DNA from: Oscillospiraceae bacterium
GTDB taxonomy: Bacteria > Bacillota > Clostridia > Oscillospirales > Ruminococcaceae
Direction: 5' to 3'
DNA length: 8,657 nucleotides
Assembly (NCBI GenBank): GCA_014796735.1
Contig: JAAVIG010000007.1
Span: forward strand, 1,285-9,941
Shown here: positions 1-7,154 of the stretch, one piece after another
Numbering within the stretch: position 1 is the first letter of the stretch
How the letters are laid out: every line of letters begins with the position of its first letter
Position numbers and translations under genes: made by a program
Notes under the pieces: model-generated
The model's input: only the letters and a program-made list of their open reading frames with translations
Databases searched by the model: none
What the model was told of the DNA's origin: nothing

Positions 1-205
1 TTTCATCTGCGGCGGTCTCTTCGTCCTTAAGGCGGCTTATGACAGCAGCCGCCTGTTCCTCGGTAAGCTCCGAGATCGATTCTTTTTCGGTAAGCTGATA
101 TACAAGGCAGTGTAAATTGTCCTGCTTGTTTCCGTGCTCCACAAGCCCGCATTTGGCGGCGATAACATATATAAGCTGTATCTGTTTTTTGGTAGCTGCT
201 GCCAT
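1..205 (-). CDS. gemA: GemA/gp16-family phage protein, N-terminal part (cut by window edge)
   Basis: The minus-strand ATG at 205-203 opens a frame of 68 codons that stays open to the window edge, so the C-terminus is missing. The N-terminus (MAAATKKQIQLIYVIAAKCG) followed by an acidic ELTEEQAAAVISRL segment at about residues 48-61 fits the start of the Mu gp16/GemA family (DUF1018). Members of that family begin with a K-x-Q-I-x-x-I helix and carry a later 'ELT..QA..VI..L' helix. In Mu, GemA is an early protein linked to changes in host gene expression and DNA supercoiling; its biochemical role is poorly defined. A ribosome binding site (AGGAAGGGG) lies just upstream, in the 14-base gap after the preceding gene, and the gene is last in the leftward early operon as far as the window shows. 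The family call is from memory of the pattern. Confidence 0.68.
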   Translation of the reverse strand, partial: MAAATKKQIQLIYVIAAKCGLVEHGNKQDNLHCLVYQLTEKESISELTEEQAAAVISRLKDEETAADE

Positions 206-219
206 TTTTCCGCCCCTTC

Positions 220-870
220 CTATTTTATTGTGATTTTGGTAGTGTCATCAACGGAAACAGCAACCGATATACCGTCTATGTATTCGTCTGCGTTTTCGTC
301 GTTCCCCGTAAGCTTCATGAGCCGAATAAAGGTGTCGTATACAACAGCCTCGGCGAATAAATAAGCGTAGTCCGAAGCGTCCTGTTCATTAAATCCGCCG
401 ATTTCCTTAAGATGTTTAACATCGGTTTCAAAGCTTGCGCCCTTAAGCTTTTTTGAAAGTGCCGCTTTTTGCTCAGAGGAACAGGGCAATTGCCTGATAA
501 CATCGGCGGGTGCTGTTTTAGTGTAATTTCCCGTATACAGTCCGATCAGCATACGTTCCACCGCGGCGGACTTTACCTTATAGGTCGGCTCGTTCTTTTC
601 CTCGATAAAGTCGGGGAATACGTCACCCAACAGCTTCTTAAGAAAAGCGGGAGCTTCAAGAGTGAGCTTTTGCGCTTGGGTATAAGTTACGCTGCTTCCG
701 TTTTCGCTTTGGTAAGAAATTGACTTGCTTTTGCTGTCCTTTAAGGCTTCGTTTCCCGCTGTTAAAAACCACGCTTCAAGCTCGGATTTTTTTGCTTTAA
801 GAGCGGTAAGCTGCGCGTTTATTTCCGACAGTTCCTTTACCTTTTCGGAATATTCCGTGTTATTAAGCAC
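220..870 (-). CDS. Early phage protein with N-terminal coiled coil, function unknown (at the Gam position)
   Basis: This is a 216-residue protein that starts with GTG at 870-868; the start is set by a perfect AAAGGAGG nine bases upstream. Residues 5-45 form a charged heptad-like helix (KVKELSEINAQLTALKAKKS), probably a coiled coil. A strand-rich part follows at about 48-70, then an alpha-helical C-terminal half, and an acidic tail ending in short beta strands (ISVAVSVDDTTKITIK). There is no signal peptide or membrane segment. It lies between the MuB-like/zinc-ribbon genes and gemA, which is roughly where Mu has gam, a DNA-end-binding nuclease inhibitor with an N-terminal coiled coil. The layout also recalls siphovirus Gp157-type proteins (coiled coil, then strands, then helix). 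I do not recognise a diagnostic motif of either family, so position is the only support for a DNA-protection role. It overlaps the end of the zinc-ribbon ORF by eight bases (GTGCTTAA). Confidence 0.8.
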   Translation of the reverse strand: MLNNTEYSEKVKELSEINAQLTALKAKKSELEAWFLTAGNEALKDSKSKSISYQSENGSSVTYTQAQKLTLEAPAFLKKLLGDVFPDFIEEKNEPTYKVKSAAVERMLIGLYTGNYTKTAPADVIRQLPCSSEQKAALSKKLKGASFETDVKHLKEIGGFNEQDASDYAYLFAEAVVYDTFIRLMKLTGNDENADEYIDGISVAVSVDDTTKITIK

Positions 871-976
871 CGTTGACCGCCTCCTTTGCCAAACGCCGGG
901 CGCAGGACGGACAAACGTCTATTCCCATAACATTGACAGCGTTTGTATTATCTCCGCAAAAGCGGCATTTATAAAT
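863..976 (-). CDS. Probable small zinc-ribbon protein hidden in an alternative frame
   Basis: A 37-codon minus-strand frame starts right after an in-frame TAA (979-977) and ends at TAA 865-863. It reads (I)YKCRFCG, then VMGIDVCPSCARRLAKE. The pair CRFCG and CPSC, 17 residues apart, is the layout of a small four-cysteine zinc ribbon, and such a pattern is unlikely by chance in a shadow frame. It overlaps the last 58 bases of the MuB-like gene and, by eight bases, the start of the next gene, whose Shine-Dalgarno encodes its AKEA segment. This is a typical coupled-operon layout. The start is the weak point. The only upstream candidates are ATT at 976, which has no good ribosome binding site (GAGGGG is 17 bases away), or a -1 shift from the MuB frame, for which I see no correctly phased slippery heptamer. 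The internal ATG at 928 would lose the first CxxC. It may act in DNA or protein binding; that is inference. Confidence 0.45.
   Translation of the reverse strand: MYKCRFCGDNTNAVNVMGIDVCPSCARRLAKEAVNGA
880..887 (-). promoter_or_regulatory. Ribosome binding site that fixes a GTG start
   Basis: The minus strand reads AAAGGAGG nine bases before the GTG at 870. This is the strongest Shine-Dalgarno in the leftward operon and decides in favour of the GTG start of the 216-residue protein. It lies inside the zinc-ribbon ORF, where it encodes A-K-E-A. Confidence 0.75.
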
Positions 977-1881
977 TTAGCCATATTAGCAAGCCCCTCG
1001 AGGTCGTATGCTTCCGCGTCATAGGCGTTACCGAAAAGCCTTACCGCGCCCCTTATTCCCTCCGCGCTCTGGGCTACTTTGTGCAGAAAAGCAAGCTCTT
1101 TTGTCTTATCCTCTGCCGTTAAAATCGGGAAAAGCTGCTCAATGTCGTGATACTGTACATCTTTGGTTTCAAAATACCGACGCTGCCATGTACGATTGTT
1201 GATCTGTCGGTAGCTGTCCTTTGTCTTGCCCTCAATACGCTCCCTGATCCCATTGTTGCCGACGATCGCCACTCCCAAGGTCTGACCTCTGTCCGCAAAA
1301 TAGTCGCTGAAGGAGCGTACCGTTTCAAGTCCGTGGTAGGTGAGAAGCTGCCCTTCGTCTATGATAATGACCATTCCGTCATGAAGCTTGGCGCATACAT
1401 TAAACCACAGATCATCGGTGCTTGCCGCCAATTGCGCACCCAGCTGCAAAGCTATCAGCTTAAGCAGGGATTTGGTGGACTTGCAGCAGGGATTAACGGT
1501 AACGACAATACTGTCAATGGGGTTTTGGCGGTGAAATTCCTGTACCGCTTTGGTTTTTCCGATACCCGCATGACCTGTAATCAAGCTGAAACCGCCTTTT
1601 ATCTTACAGGTTCTTATTGTTTCAAAGGCTGCGGCTGAAATAGAGGTGGGGACGTATTCCTGCTCCTGATAAACGTCGGCAGCGGCGGCTTTGGTGTTAA
1701 AGTAGGCTATCAGCTTATCCAACTGATTTTCTACGTTTCCCGCGTATGTACCGTTTTTTATGGAGGAAATAGCGGCACTGCTTATGCCTATTTTTGCCGC
1801 TGCCTTATTTGCCGAGCCTTCGCTTCGGGCAAGCTGGTCGAACATTTCTAAGGCTCTTTTTTGTGTGCTTGTAAGTTCCAT
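919..1881 (-). CDS. MuB-like AAA+ ATPase, transposition target-selection protein
   Basis: It is about 320 residues long, near the MuB size. From the first possible ATG (1890), residues 8-64 form a helix-turn-helix domain (GSANKAAAKIGISSAAISSI), as in the N-terminal DNA-binding part of MuB. The AAA+ core follows: Walker A GHAGIGKT at 106-113, Walker B MVIIIDEG at 173-180, a sensor-1-like GVAIVGNNG at 206-214, and a basic RTWQRR at 233-238 that could hold the arginine finger. MuB-type proteins bind DNA as ATP-dependent filaments, recruit target DNA to the transposase and help give target immunity. The ATG at 1881 is preferred over 1890 because AAAGGA lies eight bases before it and touches the earlier one. 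The transposase stop codon at 1886-1884 lies just upstream of this start, so the pair is probably coupled. The last 58 bases are shared with the zinc-ribbon frame. All ATPase motifs look intact. Confidence 0.88.
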   Translation of the reverse strand: MELTSTQKRALEMFDQLARSEGSANKAAAKIGISSAAISSIKNGTYAGNVENQLDKLIAYFNTKAAAADVYQEQEYVPTSISAAAFETIRTCKIKGGFSLITGHAGIGKTKAVQEFHRQNPIDSIVVTVNPCCKSTKSLLKLIALQLGAQLAASTDDLWFNVCAKLHDGMVIIIDEGQLLTYHGLETVRSFSDYFADRGQTLGVAIVGNNGIRERIEGKTKDSYRQINNRTWQRRYFETKDVQYHDIEQLFPILTAEDKTKELAFLHKVAQSAEGIRGAVRLFGNAYDAEAYDLEGLANMAKFINAAFAEIIQTLSMLWE

Positions 1882-1895
1882 TTTCACCATCCTTT
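1879..1895 (-). promoter_or_regulatory. Ribosome binding site and coupled stop/start of the transposase-MuB pair
   Basis: The minus strand reads AAAGGATGGTGAAAATG. AAAGGA (1895-1890) is well spaced for the second ATG (1881) and too close for the first (1890), and the transposase TGA sits between the two. This sets the likely start of the MuB-like gene and suggests re-initiation by ribosomes finishing the transposase. Confidence 0.55.
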
Positions 1896-2699
1896 ATTTC
1901 TGCGCCGCTTTTCGGCGTTTCTGTTTAGCTTTTCTAAGTCGATTGTAAAGTTAATGCTTTCAATATTGGCAAGATCGGGATTAGCGAGAATTTCTTTATC
2001 GGAGATAACAGGCTTGAATTTTTTCGGCTGTTCAATATGAAATTCCCCCATACCTCTTTCCGCGCGAATAATTGACATTTGCAGAAAATCGATCGCTTGT
2101 TCTTTTGTGACGCTTGCGGTAAGCCCCTTTGCATATTCGTGAATGCTTCTTGAAGCGGAGCGGATTCTTTTCTCTGCTCCCGCGATCGCGTCTTTATCGT
2201 CTGTAATGTATGGGAGCTGCATATCCATATCAAGCTGCCATGTATCAATGTACTTGTCGGTTTCCTTATCGTAAAGCCTTACTTCCATAAGGTTTGAGGG
2301 ATCATAGCGTACATAGACCTGCTTGCCGATATACCGCCATGTCTCCCGCCCTGATTCGGTGCAGTAATAACGTAGATGTTCCCCCGCAAAATTGATTGCA
2401 ACACCGTTTTTGTTGACCTTCTGATAACGGGTAGTGCGGGCAAGCAGCAGGGACAGATCGTCCTCGGCGGCTTTTCGGAAGGTAGTTTCTTTTATGCTCT
2501 CATTCCATACGTCGATCCGGCTCATGCCCTTGTAACGTTTTTCGCTGCCGCCGTAATCGGATACATTGTAATCACCGTCAACAAGCGTTCCGAATATATC
2601 ACGTATCTGCTGATCCTCGGGAATGATCCCGTGCTTTATTTTCCATTTCCATGTTTCGGGACGTTCAAGAATAGTGCCGCCGCAATAGGTTTGGCTATT
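1884..2699 (-). CDS. MuA-like transposase, C-terminal fragment (N-terminus lost at junction)
   Basis: The open frame covers 271 residues upstream of its TGA at 1886-1884 and is closed at its 5' side by a TGA at 2702-2700. The first ATG inside it (2525) is not the real start, because recognisable transposase sequence continues above it: QTYCGGTILERPETWKWK at fragment residues 3-20. In MuA relatives a TY-x-GG-x-x-x-E-R/K-P-E motif closes the catalytic domain just after the conserved 'KPVERFF' glutamate region. The DDE catalytic residues and the DNA-end-binding N-terminus are therefore missing, and only the Mu-transposase C-terminal beta-barrel (VYVRYDPSNLMEVRLYD, typical of PF09299) and the basic tail that contacts MuB and ClpX are left. 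The C-terminus RRRNKGW ends next to the MuB-like start. As it stands the fragment cannot catalyse transposition. See the junction at 2685-2705. Confidence 0.85.
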   Translation of the reverse strand, partial: NSQTYCGGTILERPETWKWKIKHGIIPEDQQIRDIFGTLVDGDYNVSDYGGSEKRYKGMSRIDVWNESIKETTFRKAAEDDLSLLLARTTRYQKVNKNGVAINFAGEHLRYYCTESGRETWRYIGKQVYVRYDPSNLMEVRLYDKETDKYIDTWQLDMDMQLPYITDDKDAIAGAEKRIRSASRSIHEYAKGLTASVTKEQAIDFLQMSIIRAERGMGEFHIEQPKKFKPVISDKEILANPDLANIESINFTIDLEKLNRNAEKRRRNKGW

Positions 2700-2705
2700 T
2701 CAAGT
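2685..2705. other. Head-to-head gene junction joining a transposase and a tape measure gene
   Basis: Minus-strand reading from the left gives transposase sequence up to about 2690-2699. Plus-strand reading from about 2700 gives tape measure sequence. Neither gene has its N-terminus and there is no space between them. A short inverted repeat, AATAG (2684-2688) and CTATT (2695-2699) with a six-base loop, lies on the junction. The exact breakpoint cannot be fixed by eye. Confidence 0.75.
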
Positions 2706-4610
2706 CTTATAAACACTTATAAAAATGCTTTGGGAACTGCTACAATAGCACAAAAAGCTTTTAATCTTGCTGTCAGTGCAAATCCTATCGGACTTGCGGC
2801 CGCTGCAATTGCGGCGACAATAACCGTGGTAGTATCTTTAGCAGATAACCTCAGACAGGCTTCAAAAGCCGCCGAAGAATATACCTCGGCAATAAACGAA
2901 ATTAACAATGCTTCTGAAAATACGATCAGAAATGCCGAAAATGAAATGGCAGCTCTAAATAATAAGGTAAAACGCTATGACGAATTAAGAACAGCGGCAA
3001 AGCTTACGGCAGGTGAAGAAGCCGAGCTAAAAGCTTTGGCAGAGGAACTTCAAGGCGTATTCGGTAACAGCGTTTCCGTTGTGGATAGCTTGACGGGGAA
3101 ATATAACGATCTAACAATCGCATTAAAAAATTATTCCGCTCAACAGTTAGCTGCCGCAACGCTTGAAGCGCATAAAACACAATTAACGGAAACATTGAGC
3201 CTGTTGGACGACTTAGAACAACAACGCAGCGATGCAATGCGGCAGCTTGACCAAGATAAGGCGAGTTGGACAAATAATACATTAGGAGTGTTTGATTGGG
3301 CAAAGGATTGGGCATATGATTTGACAGCCCCGATATTCGGATTATCTACCGACGAATCGGTAACCGAATTGGACAGGCGGATTGCCGATACACAGAAAAG
3401 AGCGGAAGAAATAAATAATAAAATAGTTTCCGATAGCGAGAATATGTATTCCCTTATCAGTGAAAGCGGTACCGACTTCGTAAAAAAAGCAGAAGATGAC
3501 GGCGAAAAAATCATAGATACAGCCGAAAACGTAACAAATCAAATCAAAAACAAATTTACCGACGTCCAATCCGCCCTCGAGCAAACAAAATCCAAATACG
3601 ATATATTAACCGCCGCCACCGAGGAAGCCAACAGTACAGGTGCCTTATCGGTAACTACCCTAAAAAATATCGCTTCCGCCTACCCTCAGCTGCAAGATCA
3701 GATCGACAAATACCTTGCGGGGCTTATTGACGAACAGGAGCTTTTAAAGGAAATGTCCGACGCTTACGACGAGGATCAGCGGAACTATTACAAATATCTG
3801 CTTGTAAAATCGGGCTATGCCGAGGATTTTGTAAATTCCGCTCTTGACGGCAGCGATATTATCGCGGATTATTTTATGGAAAATTACAAAATCGACCTTA
3901 AAAACTACAAGGACTATATATCCCGCAAACAGGCTATTCAAGAAGCTTTTGACAGTTATTTAGCGGGCGGCGTTTCGGCTTGGTGGACAGAGGAAAACGG
4001 CTGGAGCGAAAATTTTCAATATCTTAAGGGCGACGCTCAGGAAGCGATAATGGATATTGTAAACCAATATAAGGACGCGATGACCGATCTGGACGGTTGG
4101 GGCGAAAAACAGTCCTCGGAGCAATTCCAAGCCGATTTCGCCAAAATCAAGGAAAGGACAAACAACACCTTTAATGCCGATTCAAAAAGCACCTCAACCT
4201 CCGGCAGCTCATCGGGTTCAAGCAATAATTTTTCCTCAAGGTCAAGCGGATCGAGCGGACAAACAATAAATATCACAAGCTACATTCCCACCATGTGGGA
4301 CGACGCGGCGAAAGCAAATCAGAAGCTCATAGCCGGCGGCGTTGCGGCAAGCCTTGTGGGCGACAGCAAATCGGGAAAGCTTATTTCGGGACTTACCTCC
4401 AATGCCGCGGCAGCGGTTCAGTCCTCAAGCAGCAGCACCGACGCTTCCCTGAGTGACGTTGTTAAGGCTATAAAAGGGCTTGAACAGTCCAATTCCGAAA
4501 TACAGTGCGTTGTAACTTCAATTTTAAATTGTGACAACGTGCCTTTAGCGAGAGCTGTAATAAAAGGCGTTGCACAAATCGAAAAAACCACAGGCAAAAA
4601 GGTATTTTAG
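2700..4610 (+). CDS. Phage tail tape measure protein, N-terminus lost at junction
   Basis: It contributes 636 residues from 2700 to the TAG. The frame is open back to 2376, but that part is the antisense of the transposase and its ATG has no ribosome binding site, so it is not counted. Residues 1-49 carry a well-known tape measure signature: TIAQKAFNLAVSANPIGL followed by a hydrophobic alanine-rich stretch (about 34-49). Long helical, heptad-rich segments follow (EEYTSAINEINNASENTIRN, then KYDELRTAAKLTAGEEAELK). A Ser/Gly-rich linker spans about residues 496-520, and a helical C-terminal domain ends KTTGKKVF. Tape measure proteins set tail length, fill the tail tube and help DNA pass the membrane. 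Family members usually begin with several hundred more residues, which supports the view that the start is missing. The next gene follows after 12 bases with AGGAAGGAG before it, as expected for tail-tip genes. Confidence 0.85.
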   Translation, partial: SSLINTYKNALGTATIAQKAFNLAVSANPIGLAAAAIAATITVVVSLADNLRQASKAAEEYTSAINEINNASENTIRNAENEMAALNNKVKRYDELRTAAKLTAGEEAELKALAEELQGVFGNSVSVVDSLTGKYNDLTIALKNYSAQQLAAATLEAHKTQLTETLSLLDDLEQQRSDAMRQLDQDKASWTNNTLGVFDWAKDWAYDLTAPIFGLSTDESVTELDRRIADTQKRAEEINNKIVSDSENMYSLISESGTDFVKKAEDDGEKIIDTAENVTNQIKNKFTDVQSALEQTKSKYDILTAATEEANSTGALSVTTLKNIASAYPQLQDQIDKYLAGLIDEQELLKEMSDAYDEDQRNYYKYLLVKSGYAEDFVNSALDGSDIIADYFMENYKIDLKNYKDYISRKQAIQEAFDSYLAGGVSAWWTEENGWSENFQYLKGDAQEAIMDIVNQYKDAMTDLDGWGEKQSSEQFQADFAKIKERTNNTFNADSKSTSTSGSSSGSSNNFSSRSSGSSGQTINITSYIPTMWDDAAKANQKLIAGGVAASLVGDSKSGKLISGLTSNAAAAVQSSSSSTDASLSDVVKAIKGLEQSNSEIQCVVTSILNCDNVPLARAVIKGVAQIEKTTGKKVF

Positions 4611-4622
4611 GAAGGAGCGGTC

Positions 4623-5003
4623 ATGAAGGTTATAATCGAGGACGAAAATATTTCCGACGTTATTTTCAATGTGCAGTTTAACGAGGGTTGTCTTTCCGAA
4701 AGCGAAGCGATAACTCTTTCGGGACGGCGGCAGGTAGACCGCATGGGCGGATTTAAAACAGCCTTAAAATTTACAGTGGGTGTTATACCCTATTCCCGTT
4801 GGCTGAAAATATCTGAAAGCTTGAAAAAGCTGCCTGTTAACGTGAAAATCGAGATCAATACAAAAACGGCGGAAACGGAAGCCGACCCGAAAAGCGATTA
4901 CAGCATGAGCTTGGAGGGAGAGATACCAAACCCGTATATATTCTCCCAAGGCGGTGTTGATCACTGCGCGGGTATGGAAATTGCGCTTAAGGAGGTGGGC
5001 TGA
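4623..5003 (+). CDS. Small phage tail-tip protein (distal-tail-like), function not proven
   Basis: It has 126 residues and is preceded by AGGAAGGAG at ideal spacing. It seems to be mostly beta strands with one amphipathic helix at about 59-69 (WLKISESLKKL). It has no signal peptide or membrane segment. It sits between the tape measure gene and the large hub gene, the place where siphophages encode distal tail proteins that join tube and tip. It is much shorter than a full Dit (about 200-300 residues) and would match only the N-terminal, ring-forming half, so that role is inferred from position alone. Its TGA overlaps the ATG of the next gene (TGATG) and the hub's ribosome binding site (GGAGGTGGG) lies inside it, so the two are almost surely translated together. 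Confidence 0.75.
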   Translation: MKVIIEDENISDVIFNVQFNEGCLSESEAITLSGRRQVDRMGGFKTALKFTVGVIPYSRWLKISESLKKLPVNVKIEINTKTAETEADPKSDYSMSLEGEIPNPYIFSQGGVDHCAGMEIALKEVG

Positions 5004-7150
5004 TGTTAGAGGTACCCGAAAAATACAGGGAAATGGCCGACAGCGACGCCAGAGAAATTGCGGTCAAGGTCGTCATAGGCAACACCGTGCTTACCAACGA
5101 TGATGTTATCGAGCTTGATATTTACCGAAGCTTGGGGGAAAGCGGTTTTAATATAGGCGGGGTAGTTGCTTCGAGACTAAGGCTGCTTGCGCTCATGAAG
5201 CTGCCCTATTCGGGCGAGATCACCATGGACGTTTTTGTGCGGTTCGGGCTTGACGACGAAAACGCCTCCGAATATGTGCAATTCGGACATTTCTACGGAC
5301 ACGCCTCTAACCCGAGTTATAAAACGGCGCAGGTAGAAATAGTCGGTTATGACAAATTAGGTTCAAGCGGCTTTAATTCCCGCTGCACCTTTGCTAAGGC
5401 AGGAAACGCGGAGCTGAAATTTCCTTGTACCTTACAGGAAATGCTTGAATATGTGTGCATAAGGAAAGGCTTGGAGTGCGAATTTGAGTGTCTTGACTAC
5501 ACCGTTTCCGAAATGCCCGTTAAGGATCCGTCAAGGGACGATTCGGACTATGAAAAATATTACACCTATAAGGAGATAGTTGGATTTATTGCCGCCGCTC
5601 ACGGAGCGTCCGCGGCTATAGATAACAGCGGAAAGCTTGTGTTTATCGGTATAACTGAAACTGAGGAAACGGTAAACAGCGGGGACTGTATCGATTTTGC
5701 CCTTACATATTCCGAACAATTCACGGTCAAAGGCATTTTGCTTCATGTTCAAAATGTGCTTTCCACGGGCAGCACCAATATTTTTATAAACGACGACTCA
5801 AAAACCGCTTATGACGGCGAAATATCCGAGGGAGTGGTGGAGACCTCCTGTCCCTTCGGCAGCATTGAGATTGCGGAAAACCTTTGGGGACAATTGGGCG
5901 GATTTTCGTACAACTCCTGCGAATTTACAAGAAGGGGGCGAGGCTGGACGGAATTGGGGGATATGATCAAGGCTGTGGACAACTTGGACGTTAAGCTGGG
6001 CGGCGAGTATAAAAACAGGCAAATGATCGCTCAGACCATAGAATGGAGCTTTACCGCCGACGGCGGGTTTACGGAGCATATCATATCTAAAGCGGAAAAC
6101 TCCGAGGAAAGCGCGGAAAGGCTCGGGAGCGGGAATGCGATAAATAATGCAAGCAGCGCGGTGGGTAAATTTACCAACGAAGCCAAAAATTCAGAGATTT
6201 TCAACGATTACAACGGAAATTATATTAACCCTCAGACGTCTATTGCTCATGTATCGGGTAGTGCCAATTCCATTGACAAAGACGATACAATAACCTCTTT
6301 CAGTAACATGGCTGCAATATATTCAGGCAACGGCAACAAGATTAAAAGCAGCGTATTTGCTTTAATAATAGGTTCGCTTAGCTCTTCTATAATCAATTCG
6401 CCTTTTGCAAATATAACAGGCGGAAGTAACAACACAATAAAACAAGGAGGTTCAATTCCCGGCACGGGAGGGTTTATATTAGAAGGAAGAGATAATATTA
6501 TAGAAAAATGCAGCAGTGCGACTATGCTGTTTTGTGAACGGTGCAGCATTACATCAAACGGCAATATTGTGACTTTTATTTGCTGCCAAGACTGTAAGGT
6601 TAATGAAAATACTCCGTTAAATATACTTATAATAAACGGTAAACAACATGAAGTCAAATTTGGCAGCGACGTTTGCATTTTGGGAGGCAGTAATAACAAA
6701 ATAGCGGGTAGTCAATGTTATTTTTTCGGAAGTGCAAACGAATTTTTGTGTGAATTCGGAGCTAACAGTTTGTATGTGTTAGGAAATGGACACAGGTATA
6801 ATAAAAAAAATGCGGACATACAAGGAGTATTCATTATCGGTGATTACAGTGATCTTTCAGAATATAATACAAACAAAGATACAAATTATGCGTTTGTTAT
6901 TGGAAATGGAAGCTACAACACGCCAAGTAATGCTTTTTATGTAACCAAAAACGGAGATGTTTATGCCAAAAGCTTCAACATAATAGGCGAGACCGTATCC
7001 AAAGCTTCCACCTTTTCCGCAAGGTCGGCAGAAACCCCCGACTTATCCGAATTATTTGAGCAAATAACCCAAATAAAAACCGAAATTGAAGCCTTAAAAA
7101 AGGAAAATACCGCATTAAAGGCTGAAATAGAACTGCTGAAAGCGAGGTGA
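5003..7150 (+). CDS. Baseplate hub/tail-tip protein with beta-helix-like spike and C-terminal coiled coil
   Basis: This is a 715-residue modular protein. Residues 1-365 resemble tail-hub (gp27/Tal-type) N-terminal parts: strands with GHFYGHASNP at 95-104, a helix YKEIVGFIAAAHGASAAIDN at 189-208 and a strand KLVFIGI at 211-217. Residues 366-410 are an Asn/Ser/Ala-rich linker. Residues 411-640 hold irregular repeats built on 'GSGN/GGSNN-x-I' turns (SGNGNKIKSS, GGSNNTIKQGG, GGSNNKIAGS, AFVIGNGSYN), as in beta-helix or YadA-head-like spikes, with nine cysteines between 503 and 583. Residues 644-655 (AFYVTKNGDVYA) are a motif common at the end of phage spike domains. Residues 680-715 form a heptad coiled coil (ITQIKTEIEALKKENTALKA), probably trimeric. 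It probably caps the tail tube and touches the cell surface. The spike part is clearly more AT-rich than the hub part, a sign of module exchange. I see no peptidase or lysozyme motif. Confidence 0.8.
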   Translation: MLEVPEKYREMADSDAREIAVKVVIGNTVLTNDDVIELDIYRSLGESGFNIGGVVASRLRLLALMKLPYSGEITMDVFVRFGLDDENASEYVQFGHFYGHASNPSYKTAQVEIVGYDKLGSSGFNSRCTFAKAGNAELKFPCTLQEMLEYVCIRKGLECEFECLDYTVSEMPVKDPSRDDSDYEKYYTYKEIVGFIAAAHGASAAIDNSGKLVFIGITETEETVNSGDCIDFALTYSEQFTVKGILLHVQNVLSTGSTNIFINDDSKTAYDGEISEGVVETSCPFGSIEIAENLWGQLGGFSYNSCEFTRRGRGWTELGDMIKAVDNLDVKLGGEYKNRQMIAQTIEWSFTADGGFTEHIISKAENSEESAERLGSGNAINNASSAVGKFTNEAKNSEIFNDYNGNYINPQTSIAHVSGSANSIDKDDTITSFSNMAAIYSGNGNKIKSSVFALIIGSLSSSIINSPFANITGGSNNTIKQGGSIPGTGGFILEGRDNIIEKCSSATMLFCERCSITSNGNIVTFICCQDCKVNENTPLNILIINGKQHEVKFGSDVCILGGSNNKIAGSQCYFFGSANEFLCEFGANSLYVLGNGHRYNKKNADIQGVFIIGDYSDLSEYNTNKDTNYAFVIGNGSYNTPSNAFYVTKNGDVYAKSFNIIGETVSKASTFSARSAETPDLSELFEQITQIKTEIEALKKENTALKAEIELLKAR

Positions 7151-7154
7151 GATT

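Noticed and set aside
1147..1638. 163-codon plus-strand ORF
   Set aside because: It lies fully antisense to the MuB-like gene, which has intact Walker motifs, and it has no ribosome binding site or recognisable domain.
1903..1920. Plus-strand hairpin CGCCG-CTTTT-CGGCG followed by TTT, terminator-like
   Set aside because: The stem is only five pairs, the T run is broken, and it lies inside the coding end of the transposase on the antisense side. It may be an accident of arginine codons.
2376..2699. Open plus-strand frame that would add 108 residues to the tape measure protein
   Set aside because: It is exactly antisense to recognisable transposase sequence, its ATG has no ribosome binding site, and the peptide has no tape measure character, so it is a fortuitous extension across the junction.
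2706..2723. Direct repeat CTTATAAA twice, next to the junction
   Set aside because: It is short, AT-rich and explained by the coding of L-I-N-T-Y-K in the tape measure protein. There is no sign of a recombinase site.
4185..4262. Ser/Gly-rich repeat-like stretch in the tape measure gene
   Set aside because: It is an ordinary flexible linker before the C-terminal domain, with no regular nucleotide repeat unit.
6247..6699. 150-codon minus-strand ORF opposite the spike region
   Set aside because: It is low-complexity leucine/isoleucine/proline-rich sequence that results from reading the Asn/Ile repeats backwards. It is a shadow of the hub/spike gene.
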